From: SAR116 cluster bacterium | GTDB lineage: Bacteria > Pseudomonadota > Alphaproteobacteria > Puniceispirillales > Puniceispirillaceae | Length of the DNA: 64,000 nt | Reading direction: 5' to 3' | Assembly (NCBI GenBank): GCA_004213025.1 | Contig: SHBC01000002.1 | Span: 1-64,000, forward strand | Part shown: positions 48,732 through 57,547 of the stretch, piece after piece | How positions within the stretch are numbered: the first letter of the stretch is position 1 | How the letters are laid out: every line of letters starts with the position of its first letter | The notes under the pieces: generated by a model | What the model saw: only the letters and a program-made list of their open reading frames with translations | Databases searched by the model: none | What the model was told of the DNA's origin: nothing | Translations under genes and position numbers: made by a program

Positions 48732-48779
48732 GAACGCTCAAAGGGCCGAACACTCAAAAAGCCGAATACTCAAAAAAGT
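48732..48779. repeat. 16-bp tandem repeat, 3 copies, in the regulator leader
   Basis: gaacgctcaaagggcc, gaacactcaaaaagcc, gaatactcaaaaaagt. It begins 22 bp upstream of the regulator start. Just beyond it lies a perfect 10-bp palindrome gtattaatac at 48787-48796 in an AT-rich stretch that probably contains the promoter. Confidence 0.92.
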
Positions 48780-48874
48780 TATCTGAGTATTAATACACTC
48801 AAACTACGTGCACAGACTTGGCGATGCACATGATTTTTCGTAAACAAATCAATCGATAATAGAATTTTTATAGC

Positions 48875-50224
48875 TTAGCGACTGCTGAAAATTTCACGTG
48901 AAACCCGTAACAGCAATGTTCTGCTTGCAGGAAGTCGGAATGGATCAGGTGTGGAAATTTTTCGATATTCGAAAGAGACCACAACCTTAAGGTTCAGCCA
49001 GTCCAACGCCTCACCATTTGTCAGATCCAGTCTTGTCGCGCGCGTTCGCGCGCGGTGCGGCGCGGCAAGGAATGGCAATTGCCCGCGAAAGGATTGATGG
49101 CGGTGCGCTTGAGAAAGATGGGCTGTAAGATGATCCCCATTCCAACGTAAACCGATGCTCACCTCGCGCGTCCGTGACCCCGGCATCAGCCCCGGTCCAG
49201 CCTGGCTCTCGCGTTCACGCGCACCGCCAAGCGACAATGTCAGCTTGCCGGCAAGCCCCTTATCGAGCCTGTATTCATAGCGTGTCTGCGCCAGGTCAAG
49301 CCAGCGTGAGCGCACCTTCAGTTGCGCCGCACCGATGAAGGATTGCAGATCGGCAGCGTGGGCGATGACCATACCGATATCACCCCGCCGGTGCGTCTGC
49401 GAGATTGCCAGGTCGACGCGGCCCTGCTGGAAACGCGAGACACCGGTTTCGGCCCCGAAGCGGAACTGCCGCCCGGCCACCTGCCGGGACAGCGCCGCCA
49501 CCCGCAGCATCGCGCCATCACCGGCATAGTCCGGCCGGCTGGGCCGGCGTTGAAACAGGATGGTGTCAAGATCGACGTCCCAGTCGGTGCCGGCGCGATA
49601 GAGGTGCCGGATTGTGAGGTTTGCCCACAGATCGATACCGCTGTCACGCTTGCCATGTGAGACAAGCGGGCGGCCGGGATCGCACAGCGCGGCCAGACGA
49701 AGGCAGAGGCTGTGCAGCCGCGAGCCGGGCTGAAGCCAGATTTCGACATCGCGCTGGCGATCGACAAGTGACGGTCGATATCCCGCGGTAGCGCCGATCA
49801 GCGCCTGCCAACGCCAGGCCCCCTTGCAGGCGGCACGCACCTCTGTCGCCTGGCGCCGATACGCCGGGGCAATCACCTTGTTTCGCAATGGTTCGAGATT
49901 CCGGATGGCAAGCTGGCAGCGGTCGGATCGCATTGCCGCGAAGGCCGCGCCAAGCCGCAATTCGGTCGAATGCGGAAAGATGTCAAGCGCCGCCCGTGCC
50001 AACTGATACGCCTCGGCGGCGCGCCCATCAGTGAGCAGCCGCCTTACCCGGTTCAAAAACCATGCCGACGACGTGCTGGGCAGCGCCACCGACACCAGAG
50101 CGCCGGGACCGGCATGCGCCAGCGGCTGATCCGACCCGCTTGCCGGGCCAGGATGTGTGACATAGCCACAGACAATCAGCAGCGCCGCCATACCGGCGGG
50201 TCGCCATGCTGTCCAGATCCGCAC
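48875..50224 (-). CDS. Slam-like outer-membrane protein (TPR plus beta-barrel)
   Basis: 449 aa. There is a signal peptide (to about residue 30), then a TPR-like helical region (FLNRVRRLLTDGRAAEAYQLAR, HSTELRLGAAFAAMRSDRCQLAIRNLEPL). About 300 residues of alternating amphipathic strands follow, resembling the DUF560 barrel of surface lipoprotein assembly modulators. It ends LRVSREIFSSR, with a near-terminal Phe. Slam proteins move lipoproteins or other substrates to the cell surface; no obvious substrate gene is adjacent. The start is GTG at 50224, behind GGGGGAGG. The assignment is by architecture only. Confidence 0.65.
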   Translation of the reverse strand: MRIWTAWRPAGMAALLIVCGYVTHPGPASGSDQPLAHAGPGALVSVALPSTSSAWFLNRVRRLLTDGRAAEAYQLARAALDIFPHSTELRLGAAFAAMRSDRCQLAIRNLEPLRNKVIAPAYRRQATEVRAACKGAWRWQALIGATAGYRPSLVDRQRDVEIWLQPGSRLHSLCLRLAALCDPGRPLVSHGKRDSGIDLWANLTIRHLYRAGTDWDVDLDTILFQRRPSRPDYAGDGAMLRVAALSRQVAGRQFRFGAETGVSRFQQGRVDLAISQTHRRGDIGMVIAHAADLQSFIGAAQLKVRSRWLDLAQTRYEYRLDKGLAGKLTLSLGGARERESQAGPGLMPGSRTREVSIGLRWNGDHLTAHLSQAHRHQSFRGQLPFLAAPHRARTRATRLDLTNGEALDWLNLKVVVSFEYRKISTPDPFRLPASRTLLLRVSREIFSSR

Positions 50225-50281
50225 GCGCCTCCCCCATCCGGATTATGATCCGAAAGCATGATGCCCCGGGTTAATCCGGGA

Positions 50282-50315
50282 AGGTGCGGAAATTCGACAG
50301 GTGCGGGAATTCGGC
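50282..50315. repeat. 17-bp tandem repeat, 2 copies plus a partial, upstream of the Slam-like gene
   Basis: aggtgcggaaattcgac and aggtgcgggaattcggc, then aggtg. It lies in the 138-bp gap between SCO (3' end) and the Slam-like gene (5' end), both leftward. Confidence 0.88.
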
Positions 50316-50362
50316 AGGTGATGTCCTGCTGAGACATCAGGATGCCCGGGACAGGCCGGCGG

Positions 50363-50980
50363 CTAAAGAAGCCGCGCCAGTTTCTCGACGGTGAATTCCG
50401 GCGGTTCGTTAAAGGTAATGGTGCCGGTGAAGGCCCCTGTGTCGTCATACAGATAGACCGTGGCGGTGTGATCAAACAGCACCACACCATCCTCATCCTC
50501 GACACGCTTTGCGTAGGCGCCGAACGCCTCATGCGCGCCGGCAAGCTGGCCTGCCTCGCCGGTCAGGCCGGTCACCGGAAGATCAAAAAGTGACAGATAG
50601 GCGGCAAGCTGTTCAGGCGTGTCACGTTCGGCATCGACGGTCATGAAGATGGTCTGCAGCGGTTTCGGATCACCACCGCGCGATGCCACCTCATCAAGCG
50701 ATGTGGCAAGCAAGGTCAGCGTCATCGGACAGACATCGGGACAGTAGGTATAGCCGAAAAACAGCGCCACCGGCGCCCCGGCGAAGTCGGCATTGCGCCG
50801 CACCGCGCCGGTCTGGTCCACAAGCTCAAACGCCTGTTCCTGGAAATTTCGGAATCCGACATCCATCTGCCTTGCCTGGCGTTCGGCCAGCCAGAAAACA
50901 GCCCCGGCAAGAAGGCAGAACCCGATAACGGCACCGATCACAATTCCGCTGCTGGCAGATTTTCGCGCTGCATGTCCCAT
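50363..50980 (-). CDS. SCO1/SenC family copper chaperone
   Basis: A 205-aa thioredoxin-fold protein anchored by one N-terminal helix (IVIGAVIGFCLLAGAVFWLA). The copper site is the CPDVCP motif (YTYCPDVCPMTL) plus a distal His in FDHTATVYL. It delivers copper to the CuA site of cytochrome c oxidase, or has a redox role. ctaA at 22.5 kb supports an aa3-type oxidase. The start at 50980 is preferred. Confidence 0.93.
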   Translation of the reverse strand: MGHAARKSASSGIVIGAVIGFCLLAGAVFWLAERQARQMDVGFRNFQEQAFELVDQTGAVRRNADFAGAPVALFFGYTYCPDVCPMTLTLLATSLDEVASRGGDPKPLQTIFMTVDAERDTPEQLAAYLSLFDLPVTGLTGEAGQLAGAHEAFGAYAKRVEDEDGVVLFDHTATVYLYDDTGAFTGTITFNEPPEFTVEKLARLL

Positions 50981-51143
50981 GGCGCGTGGTTTAGTGCCTG
51001 CAACCACCCGGCGCAACCGGGAATTTCAGGGTGGATGTGGGGGCCAGGTCAAACAGTTGCCTGCCGAAGCATCCTTATCATTGAATCCATATGGCGGGTA
51101 CGTGTAGTCTGCGCGTCACGCAGACCTGCCCGGACAAAATCGC

Positions 51144-51431
51144 ATGACCGCTCTCATCATTCTCATCGACCAGATCGTCAATCTCTATATCTGGACGATG
51201 GTGGCCTACATCATCATCACCTGGCTGATTGCTTTCAAGATCATCAATCCATGGCAGCCCTTTGTTCGCATGGCGCTGACATTCCTTGGCCGCATCCATG
51301 AACCGCTGATGAGTCTTGTGCGCCGCGTGTTGCCCGATCTTGGCGGCATCGATGTCAGCCCGATCATCCTGCTTCTGGCGGTGCAGTTCCTGCGCAATCT
51401 TTTGATTGGGTTTCTTGCCAGACTGGCCTGA
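51144..51431 (+). CDS. YggT family membrane protein
   Basis: 95 aa with two hydrophobic helices (IWTMVAYIIITWLIAF and VSPIILLLAVQFLRNLLIGFL), joined by NPWQPFVRMALTFLGRIHEPLM. This is the standard YggT layout with the conserved EP/DP region. The family is implicated in osmotic shock or division-site biology, with no firm function. It lies upstream of folD, with a 134-bp spacer. Confidence 0.92.
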   Translation: MTALIILIDQIVNLYIWTMVAYIIITWLIAFKIINPWQPFVRMALTFLGRIHEPLMSLVRRVLPDLGGIDVSPIILLLAVQFLRNLLIGFLARLA

Positions 51432-51565
51432 CGACAGGGGGCTGGGGCGGGCATGTCGCCTCGGGTGAACAAAACGGCGCAAACCCGGCGGGGCAATCCG
51501 TAGCGCCGGGCAACAATGCGGGCGATTCGGCCCCATAAAGGGCACCGGGTAAATTGGGGATTATC

Positions 51566-52492
51566 ATGACACAGACAGAAGCCACTCAGGTGCCAAGGAG
51601 CGGCGCAACGGTCATCGACGGCAAGGCCTTTTCCGACCGGCTGGTGGCGCGGGTCGCCGATGCGGCAAAGGGGCTGACCGACAAGATTGGCCGCGCGCCG
51701 GCGCTGGCGGTGGTGCTGGTCGGCGACAACCCGGCAAGCGCCGTTTATGTTCGCAACAAGATCGAACGGACGACGGTCGCCGGCATGCGCTCCATCGAAA
51801 GACGGCTCGACGCAACCACCAGCCAGGATGAGCTTCTGGCCATCATCGATCAGTTGAATGCGGATGATGGTGTCGACGGCATCCTTGTCCAGCTTCCGCT
51901 GCCGCCGCAGATCGACGAGGCCGCGGTGATCAACGCCATCTCGCCTGACAAGGATGTTGACGGGTTTCATGCGGTCAATGCCGGGCGGCTTGCCACCGGC
52001 CAGGATGCGCTTGTCCCCTGCACCCCCTATGGCTGTCTGATGCTGCTGCAGGATCATCTTGGCGATCTGTCCGGCCTGAACGCGGTTGTTGTCGGCCGCT
52101 CGAACATTGTCGGCAAGCCAATGGCGCAGCTGCTGCTGCAACAGAGCTGCACGGTGACCATCGCGCATTCGCGGACACGCGATCTGCAGACTGTCTGCGC
52201 CACTGCCGACATTCTGGTGGCCGCGGTTGGCCGGCCGGAGATGATCACCGGCGACTTCGTCAAGCCGGGAGCCACGGTGATTGATGTCGGGATCAACCGG
52301 GTGCCGGCACCCGAACGCGGCGAGGGCAAATTCCGGCTGACAGGCGATGTGGATTTTGCCAGCGCGGCGGCGGTTGCCGGTGCCATCACACCGGTGCCGG
52401 GCGGCGTCGGTCCGATGACCATTGCCTGCCTGCTTCGCAACACGCTGGTTGCCGCCGCGCGACGCTTTGACGCCGATCTTGCCAATATCTAG
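51566..52492 (+). CDS. folD: Methylenetetrahydrofolate dehydrogenase/cyclohydrolase
   Basis: A bifunctional 308-aa enzyme interconverting 5,10-methylene-, methenyl- and 10-formyl-tetrahydrofolate. Catalytic YVRNKIERT (Tyr and Lys), [15 protein letters not shown]-binding [16 protein letters not shown] and C-terminal [13 protein letters not shown] are intact. The start at 51566 follows a GGGGA; 51554 lacks an RBS. It connects the one-carbon pool to bmt, folE and folB in this window. Confidence 0.98.
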   Translation: MTQTEATQVPRSGATVIDGKAFSDRLVARVADAAKGLTDKIGRAPALAVVLVGDNPASAVYVRNKIERTTVAGMRSIERRLDATTSQDELLAIIDQLNADDGVDGILVQLPLPPQIDEAAVINAISPDKDVDGFHAVNAGRLATGQDALVPCTPYGCLMLLQDHLGDLSGLNAVVVGRSNIVGKPMAQLLLQQSCTVTIAHSRTRDLQTVCATADILVAAVGRPEMITGDFVKPGATVIDVGINRVPAPERGEGKFRLTGDVDFASAAAVAGAITPVPGGVGPMTIACLLRNTLVAAARRFDADLANI

Positions 52493-52567
52493 CTTTTTGC
52501 CCCGCGGCGTCCTATGTATCTGGCACCAGCCCGCACACCCAGCCCTTGCACAAGGCAGCCTCCGATC

Positions 52568-52768
52568 ATGGCCGCAGACAAGTTCATCCTCATTGCCGCG
52601 CTTGGCATCGTCGCCGCAATCCTGTTCTGGGGGGTGATCACGATGGCGCGGGGCGGCACGTATAATGTCAAGAATTCCAACAGGATCATGCGCTATCGGA
52701 TCGTCTTTCAGGCGGTCGCGCTGGCATTGATTCTGATCCTGATGTGGTTCCGGCAGGCCAGCAGCTAG
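52568..52768 (+). CDS. HIG1-domain (twin-transmembrane) small protein
   Basis: 66 aa with two membrane helices (FILIAALGIVAAILFWGVITMA and VFQAVALALILILMWF) around a polar loop GGTYNVKNSNRIMRYRIV. This is the alphaproteobacterial HIG1-type protein usually found immediately before a PduO-type adenosyltransferase, as here (43 bp). Mitochondrial relatives stabilise respiratory supercomplexes; the bacterial role is unknown. The upstream frame to 52514 is not conserved. Confidence 0.85.
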   Translation: MAADKFILIAALGIVAAILFWGVITMARGGTYNVKNSNRIMRYRIVFQAVALALILILMWFRQASS

Positions 52769-52811
52769 TCCGCCGGCACCAGCGCGCATCAACAGGGGGA
52801 CGCATCCAGCA

Positions 52812-53381
52812 ATGGTGAAACTCAACAAGATCTATACCCGCACCGGCGATGATGGCGAAACAAGCCTTGTCGACGGGCGCCGCGTCGCCAAATCCTCGCG
52901 CCGGCCAAGCGCCTTTGGCGAGGTTGACGAGGCCAATTCGGTGATCGGGCTTGCCAGGTTGCACTGCGCCGATGACAGTGAATTCGACGTCATGCTTGGC
53001 CGTATCCAGAATGATCTGTTCGATCTTGGCGCGGACCTTGCGACGCCGGAGAGCGATACACCGGCACTGCGGATCACCAACGAGCAGGTTGTGCGTCTGG
53101 AGGCCGAGATCGACCAGATGAACGCATCGCTGAAGCCGCTGACATCCTTTATTCTGCCAGGCGGCTCGCCGGCGTCAGCCTGGCTTCACCTTGGCCGCAC
53201 GGTGGTGCGCCGGGCCGAGCGCCGGATGACCGAACTGGCGGCCGAGGAAGTGGTGAATGAAGCGGCAATGCGCTACATCAACCGGCTTTCGGATCATTTG
53301 TTCGTTCTGGCCCGAACGCTCAATGGCGGCGGGGAAACCGACGTGTTGTGGCGTCCCGGACAAAATTCTGGCCAGAAATGA
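52812..53381 (+). CDS. pduO: Cob(I)alamin adenosyltransferase, PduO type
   Basis: 189 aa. Transfers adenosyl from ATP to cob(I)alamin to make adenosylcobalamin. The N-terminal YTRTGDDGETSLVDG is the ATP-binding signature; EVDEANSVIGLA, FILPGGSPASAWLHLGRTVVRRAERR and INRLSDHLFVLAR complete the active site. Its TGA lies inside an inverted repeat. Together with cobST it implies a B12-using cell. Confidence 0.96.
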   Translation: MVKLNKIYTRTGDDGETSLVDGRRVAKSSRRPSAFGEVDEANSVIGLARLHCADDSEFDVMLGRIQNDLFDLGADLATPESDTPALRITNEQVVRLEAEIDQMNASLKPLTSFILPGGSPASAWLHLGRTVVRRAERRMTELAAEEVVNEAAMRYINRLSDHLFVLARTLNGGGETDVLWRPGQNSGQK

Positions 53382-53400
53382 ACAAGTATTTCCTTGTTCA
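53379..53400. promoter_or_regulatory. Inverted repeat between adenosyltransferase gene and etfB (candidate operator)
   Basis: TGAACAAG-tatttc-CTTGTTCA is a perfect 8-bp palindrome. A third half-site, gaacaagg, follows at 53413. There is no T-run, so it is not a standard terminator. It lies about 85 bp upstream of etfB and may be an operator; the regulator is unknown. Confidence 0.5.
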
Positions 53401-53486
53401 GGGTATTATCTCGAACAAGGGTAGGGCGGCGAGCAAAGCAGCCTAGTGAACACAAGCAGTTGAATCTCTCTTTGAAGGAGTGACAG

Positions 53487-54236
53487 ATGAAGGTGCTAGT
53501 CCCGGTCAAGCGGGTGATCGACTACAACGTCAAGGTGCGGGTGAAAGCCGACAACACCGGCGTTGAGCTGGCGAATGTGAAGATGGCGATGAATCCGTTT
53601 GACGAGATCGCCGTTGAAGAGGCATTGCGGCTGAAGGAGGCCGGCGGGGCGGACGAGGTTGTCGCCGTGTCGATTGGCCCAAGCCAGAATCAGGAAACAA
53701 TCCGCACCGCGCTTGCCATGGGCGCTGATCGCGGCATCCATATCGAGGCACCACACGAGGTTGAGCCGCTGGCCGTTGCCAAGCTGCTGAAGGAAGTCGT
53801 TGCCCGCGAGGAGCCTGGTCTTGTGTTCGTCGGCAAGCAGGCGATCGATGATGACTGCAACCAGACCGGCCAGATGCTGGCCGCGCTTCTGGGGTGGGCA
53901 CAGGGCACCTTCGTCTCGGGAATCGAGATCAAGGGTGACAGCGCCGCCGTCATTCGTGAGGTTGATGGCGGTCTTGAACATCTCGAGATCAGGATGCCGG
54001 CCGTCGTGACCGTCGATCTGCGGCTCAACGAGCCGCGCTATGCGTCGCTGCCAAACATCATGAAGGCCAAGAAAAAGCCGCTTGATTCGATGAGCGCTGC
54101 CGATCTCGGTGTCGATATCGCGCCCCGCCTGACCATTACCCGCGTCGAAGAGCCACCTGCCCGCGAGGCCGGAATCAAGGTATCTGATGTGGCTGAACTG
54201 GTAGATAAACTCAAAAACGAAGCAAAGGTGATCTGA
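53487..54236 (+). CDS. etfB: Electron transfer flavoprotein beta subunit
   Basis: 249 aa. [22 protein letters not shown] is the classic EtfB start, with [18 protein letters not shown] and [25 protein letters not shown] following; it binds AMP. EtfAB collects electrons from acyl-CoA and other dehydrogenases (for example dimethylglycine dehydrogenase) and passes them to ETF-ubiquinone oxidoreductase. GAAGGAG precedes the start, and etfA starts 2 bp after its stop. Confidence 0.98.
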   Translation: MKVLVPVKRVIDYNVKVRVKADNTGVELANVKMAMNPFDEIAVEEALRLKEAGGADEVVAVSIGPSQNQETIRTALAMGADRGIHIEAPHEVEPLAVAKLLKEVVAREEPGLVFVGKQAIDDDCNQTGQMLAALLGWAQGTFVSGIEIKGDSAAVIREVDGGLEHLEIRMPAVVTVDLRLNEPRYASLPNIMKAKKKPLDSMSAADLGVDIAPRLTITRVEEPPAREAGIKVSDVAELVDKLKNEAKVI

Positions 54237-54238
54237 TC

Positions 54239-55168
54239 ATGAGCATTCTCATCCTTGCAGACCATGATGACGGTCAGCTGGCCCCGGCCACGCTGAACAC
54301 CGTCACCGCCGCCACCCAGATCGGGGGCGACATCCATATCCTCGTCGCCGGAGATGCCAGCGGCGAGGTTGCCAAATCCGCCGCCGCCATTGCCGGCGTG
54401 TCAAAGGTGCTGACCGCCGATGACACCATACTGGCGCACGGCATTGCGGAAAATGTGGCACCGCTGATCCAGTCGATGGCGTCCAGCTATTCGCATCTGA
54501 TGGCACCGGCAACAACAACTGGCAAGAACATCATGCCACGCGTTGCCGCGATGCTCGACGTGATGCAGATTTCCGACATCATCAAGGTTGAAAGCCCTGA
54601 CAGCTTTCAGCGTCCGATCTATGCTGGCAACGCCATCGCCACCGTCACATCGAATGAGGCGGTGAAGGTGGTGACGGTTCGCAGCACGGCCTTCGAGGCC
54701 GCCGCCGAGGGTGGCAGCGCCGCCATCGAGGCTGCCGACGGGTCCGCTGATGCTGGTCTGTCAAGCTACGTCAAATCCGAGCTGTCGAGCTCCGAGCGTC
54801 CGGAACTGACCTCGGCGCCGATCGTCATCTCGGGTGGCCGCGGCATGCAGGACGGATCGAACTTCGCGATGCTGGAGAAGGTTGCTGACAAGCTTGGCGC
54901 CGCCGTCGGCGCGTCGCGCGCGGCTGTCGATGCCGGCTTTGTCCCGAACGACTATCAGGTTGGCCAGACCGGCAAGGTCGTCGCGCCCGATCTGTATGTT
55001 GCCGTCGGTATCTCGGGGGCGATCCAGCACCTTGCCGGCATGAAGGATAGCAAGGTAATCGTCGCCATCAACAAGGATGAAGAAGCCCCGATCTTCCAGG
55101 TTGCGGATTTCGGCCTTGTCGCGGATCTGTTCGACGCCGTACCGGAGCTGGAATCGACGCTTGGCTGA
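54239..55168 (+). CDS. etfA: Electron transfer flavoprotein alpha subunit
   Basis: 309 aa, partner of EtfB. The C-terminal FAD domain has [42 protein letters not shown] in segments, and [23 protein letters not shown]. Full length. A strong terminator follows 27 bp after the stop, so etfBA ends the transcript. Confidence 0.98.
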   Translation: MSILILADHDDGQLAPATLNTVTAATQIGGDIHILVAGDASGEVAKSAAAIAGVSKVLTADDTILAHGIAENVAPLIQSMASSYSHLMAPATTTGKNIMPRVAAMLDVMQISDIIKVESPDSFQRPIYAGNAIATVTSNEAVKVVTVRSTAFEAAAEGGSAAIEAADGSADAGLSSYVKSELSSSERPELTSAPIVISGGRGMQDGSNFAMLEKVADKLGAAVGASRAAVDAGFVPNDYQVGQTGKVVAPDLYVAVGISGAIQHLAGMKDSKVIVAINKDEEAPIFQVADFGLVADLFDAVPELESTLG

Positions 55169-55195
55169 TCTCGCAAGACATCAATGAACCAACAG

Positions 55196-55218
55196 GGGCG
55201 GCCTCGGCCGCCCTTTTT
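55196..55218 (+). terminator. Rho-independent terminator of etfBA
   Basis: gggcggc-ctcg-gccgccc (7-bp GC stem, tetraloop) followed by ttttt. Confidence 0.93.
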
Positions 55219-55264
55219 CATGGAAGAGCTTGCCTTGTGATCGACAGACACACCAGCACGGCAA

Positions 55265-55855
55265 TCATTCGGTGACAAGCTGGCGGACCAGCGTCAGCAT
55301 CGCCTCATCATCCCACTCAAAAGGACCGACAAAACGCCAGGCCGCGTCCTGTGCGGCCGGCAGGAGGATGGTTGTTGGCAGGCCGCGCACCTGCATCTCG
55401 CGCGATAGCCGTGCCTTCGGGTCAAACCCAAGACGCACGACCTCCACCCCGGTCACGCCATGTGTGTCCAGAAACGGCATGGCCTTTGCCGCGCCGCCGC
55501 GGTCGATAGAGACCAGCAGCACCGTGACATCATCACCGGCAAGCGCGGCGGCGGCGCGCGATAGCGCCGGCAGCTCGGCAATGCAGGGGGCGCACCACGT
55601 GGCCCAGAAATTGATCAGCACCGGCTGACCGGCAAAATCGGCAATGCTGAACTCGGCGCCTGTCTCGTCGCTGATCGGGCTGGCGCGATCCGGCGCCGCC
55701 TCACGCGGCGGTGCCTCCACCGTTCCGGTAGCGCTCGCCGGCGACGGCAGACCGGCAGCCAGCAACGCGAACAGCAACAGCATCGGCAACAGCAACAGTC
55801 GGGCCGGCACCGGTGTTTTTGGCTGTAAAATCGGCAAAAGCAGTCTATAACTCAT
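55265..55855 (-). CDS. TlpA/ResA-type periplasmic thioredoxin-like protein
   Basis: 196 aa. A signal/anchor sequence ([23 protein letters not shown]) is followed by an AlkA/TlpA-like redox domain with [22 protein letters not shown] (WCAPC active site), cis-Pro GLPTTILL, and [11 protein letters not shown]. It probably reduces disulfides in the periplasm, for example in cytochrome c maturation. It is divergent from argH with a 54-bp gap; start at 55855. Confidence 0.93.
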   Translation of the reverse strand: MSYRLLLPILQPKTPVPARLLLLPMLLLFALLAAGLPSPASATGTVEAPPREAAPDRASPISDETGAEFSIADFAGQPVLINFWATWCAPCIAELPALSRAAAALAGDDVTVLLVSIDRGGAAKAMPFLDTHGVTGVEVVRLGFDPKARLSREMQVRGLPTTILLPAAQDAAWRFVGPFEWDDEAMLTLVRQLVTE

Positions 55856-55909
55856 GCAATTTTCCAGATCAAAGGATGCCAGCAAGCTGGCGCGTGGACG
55901 GATCAGGCC

Positions 55910-57379
55910 ATGACCGACAAGGACACATCTGACAGGGACACATCTGACAGGCACACATCTGACAGGGACACATCCGACAACAGACCGGTGAAGTCTAGCA
56001 TCTGGGGCGGCCGTTTCTCAAGTGGACCGTCGCAGCTGATGCAGGATATCAACGCGTCGATCGGTTATGACCAGCGGCTGTATCGTCAGGACATTGCCGG
56101 ATCGAAGGCGCATGCCACAATGCTGGCCGCCTGCGCGATCATCAGCGATGCCGACCGGGATGCCATCCATCACGGGCTGGACAGCATCCTCGATGAAATC
56201 ACGCGCGGTGATTTTGCCTTTTCCGCCGCCCTTGAAGACATCCATATGAACATTGAATCGCGGCTTGCCGAACTGGTTGGCGAGCCGGCGCGCCGGCTTC
56301 ATACCGCGCGCTCACGTAACGATCAGGTGGCGACCGATTTCAAGCTGTGGGTGCGTGAGTTGATTGATTCGGTCGATGCCGCGCTTGCCGAACTGCAACT
56401 GGCACTGCTTCGCCGGGCCGAGGAACATGCCGACACGCTGATGCCTGGCTTTACCCATCTGCAGACAGCGCAGCCTGTGACGTTCGGCTTTCATCTGATG
56501 GCCTATGTCGAGATGTTCGGGCGCGACCGTGGACGCTTTGCCGATGCCCGCCGGCGGCTGAACGAATCACCGCTTGGTGCGGCGGCGCTTGCCGGCACCT
56601 CGTTCCCGACAGACCGGCACATGACGGCAGAGCTGCTGGGATTTGACCGGCCGGCCGCCAACGCCATGGATGCCGTTTCGGACCGTGATTTCGCCGTGGA
56701 ATTTCTCGCGGCGGCAGCGCTGTGCGCCGTTCACATGTCACGGCTTGCCGAAGAGATGGTGATCTGGTGTTCCGACAGGTTCGGTTTCATCGCCCTGTCC
56801 GATGCCTTCACCACCGGATCCTCGATCATGCCGCAAAAGCGGAACCCGGACGCAGCCGAGCTTGTCCGTGCGAAGCCCGGGCGGATCATCGGATCGCTGA
56901 ACGGTCTTCTGATTGTTCTGAAGGGGCTGCCGCTTGCCTATGGCAAGGACATGCAGGAGGACAAGGAAGGCGTCTTTGACGCCGCCGATGCGCTTGGCAT
57001 CGCCATCGCCGCGACGACCGGTATGGTCGCCGATATGACCGCCAGGCCCAAGGCCATGCGCGCCGCACTGAACCAGGGTTTTCCAACCGCCACCGACCTT
57101 GCCGACTATCTGGTGCGCGACCTTGGCCTGCCATTCCGTGAGGCGCATCATGTCAGCGGCACCATTGTCGCCATCGCGGCGGAACGGGAATGTGATCTCG
57201 ACGCGCTGGACCTTGCCGACATGCAGGCGGTCGAACCACGAATCACCGAGGATGTGCTGGCGGTGTTGTCATGCGAGGCGGCCGTCGCGATGCGGCGCAG
57301 TTTCGGTGGCACCGCGCCCGATGAGGTGCGCGCGCGGATTGCCGAGGCACGGACACGCTACGGGCTGGATGAAGGCTGA
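55910..57379 (+). CDS. argH: Argininosuccinate lyase
   Basis: Splits argininosuccinate into arginine and fumarate. 489 aa. [23 protein letters not shown] marks the conserved start region; the fumarase-superfamily signature is [12 protein letters not shown], and [19 protein letters not shown] is intact. The first 25 residues ([22 protein letters not shown]) are a four-copy insertion from a 15-bp array. Followed by lptM (12 bp) and lysA, a conserved alphaproteobacterial trio. Confidence 0.97.
   Translation: MTDKDTSDRDTSDRHTSDRDTSDNRPVKSSIWGGRFSSGPSQLMQDINASIGYDQRLYRQDIAGSKAHATMLAACAIISDADRDAIHHGLDSILDEITRGDFAFSAALEDIHMNIESRLAELVGEPARRLHTARSRNDQVATDFKLWVRELIDSVDAALAELQLALLRRAEEHADTLMPGFTHLQTAQPVTFGFHLMAYVEMFGRDRGRFADARRRLNESPLGAAALAGTSFPTDRHMTAELLGFDRPAANAMDAVSDRDFAVEFLAAAALCAVHMSRLAEEMVIWCSDRFGFIALSDAFTTGSSIMPQKRNPDAAELVRAKPGRIIGSLNGLLIVLKGLPLAYGKDMQEDKEGVFDAADALGIAIAATTGMVADMTARPKAMRAALNQGFPTATDLADYLVRDLGLPFREAHHVSGTIVAIAAERECDLDALDLADMQAVEPRITEDVLAVLSCEAAVAMRRSFGGTAPDEVRARIAEARTRYGLDEG
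55916..55975. repeat. 15-bp tandem repeat, 4 copies, at the argH N-terminus
   Basis: gacaaggacacatct, gacagggacacatct, gacaggcacacatct, gacagggacacatcc. Encodes D-(K/R)-(D/H)-T-S four times, starting at codon 3. Confidence 0.97.
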
Positions 57380-57391
57380 GCGGGAAGGAAA

Positions 57392-57526
57392 ATGACGATG
57401 AAGCGTTTCGGATTTGCAATGCTGGTGCTGGCGCTTGTCGCCAGTGGACTGACCGCCTGCGGTAAACGTGGCGACCCCTACCGCCCGTCCGAGATTCCGG
57501 CGCAATCCGCCGACAGCGACTCCTGA
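57392..57526 (+). CDS. lptM: LptM-like small lipoprotein
   Basis: A 44-aa gene between argH and lysA. MTMKRFGFAMLVLALVASGLTAC gives a short signal peptide with lipobox SGLTAC, then GKRGDPYRPSEIP. That CGKRGxPxxP pattern after the lipid cysteine is the hallmark of the small lipoproteins at this locus. LptM assists LptD maturation in enterobacteria; the role here is by homology of position and sequence only. RBS GGAAGGAAA sits just upstream. Confidence 0.85.
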   Translation: MTMKRFGFAMLVLALVASGLTACGKRGDPYRPSEIPAQSADSDS

Positions 57527-57547
57527 CGTCAGCGGGGATTTCCGGGC

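Noticed and set aside
48787..48796. gtattaatac palindrome as a proven operator
   Set aside because: A 10-bp AT-rich palindrome can occur by chance in an AT-rich promoter; reported only as a candidate within a finding.
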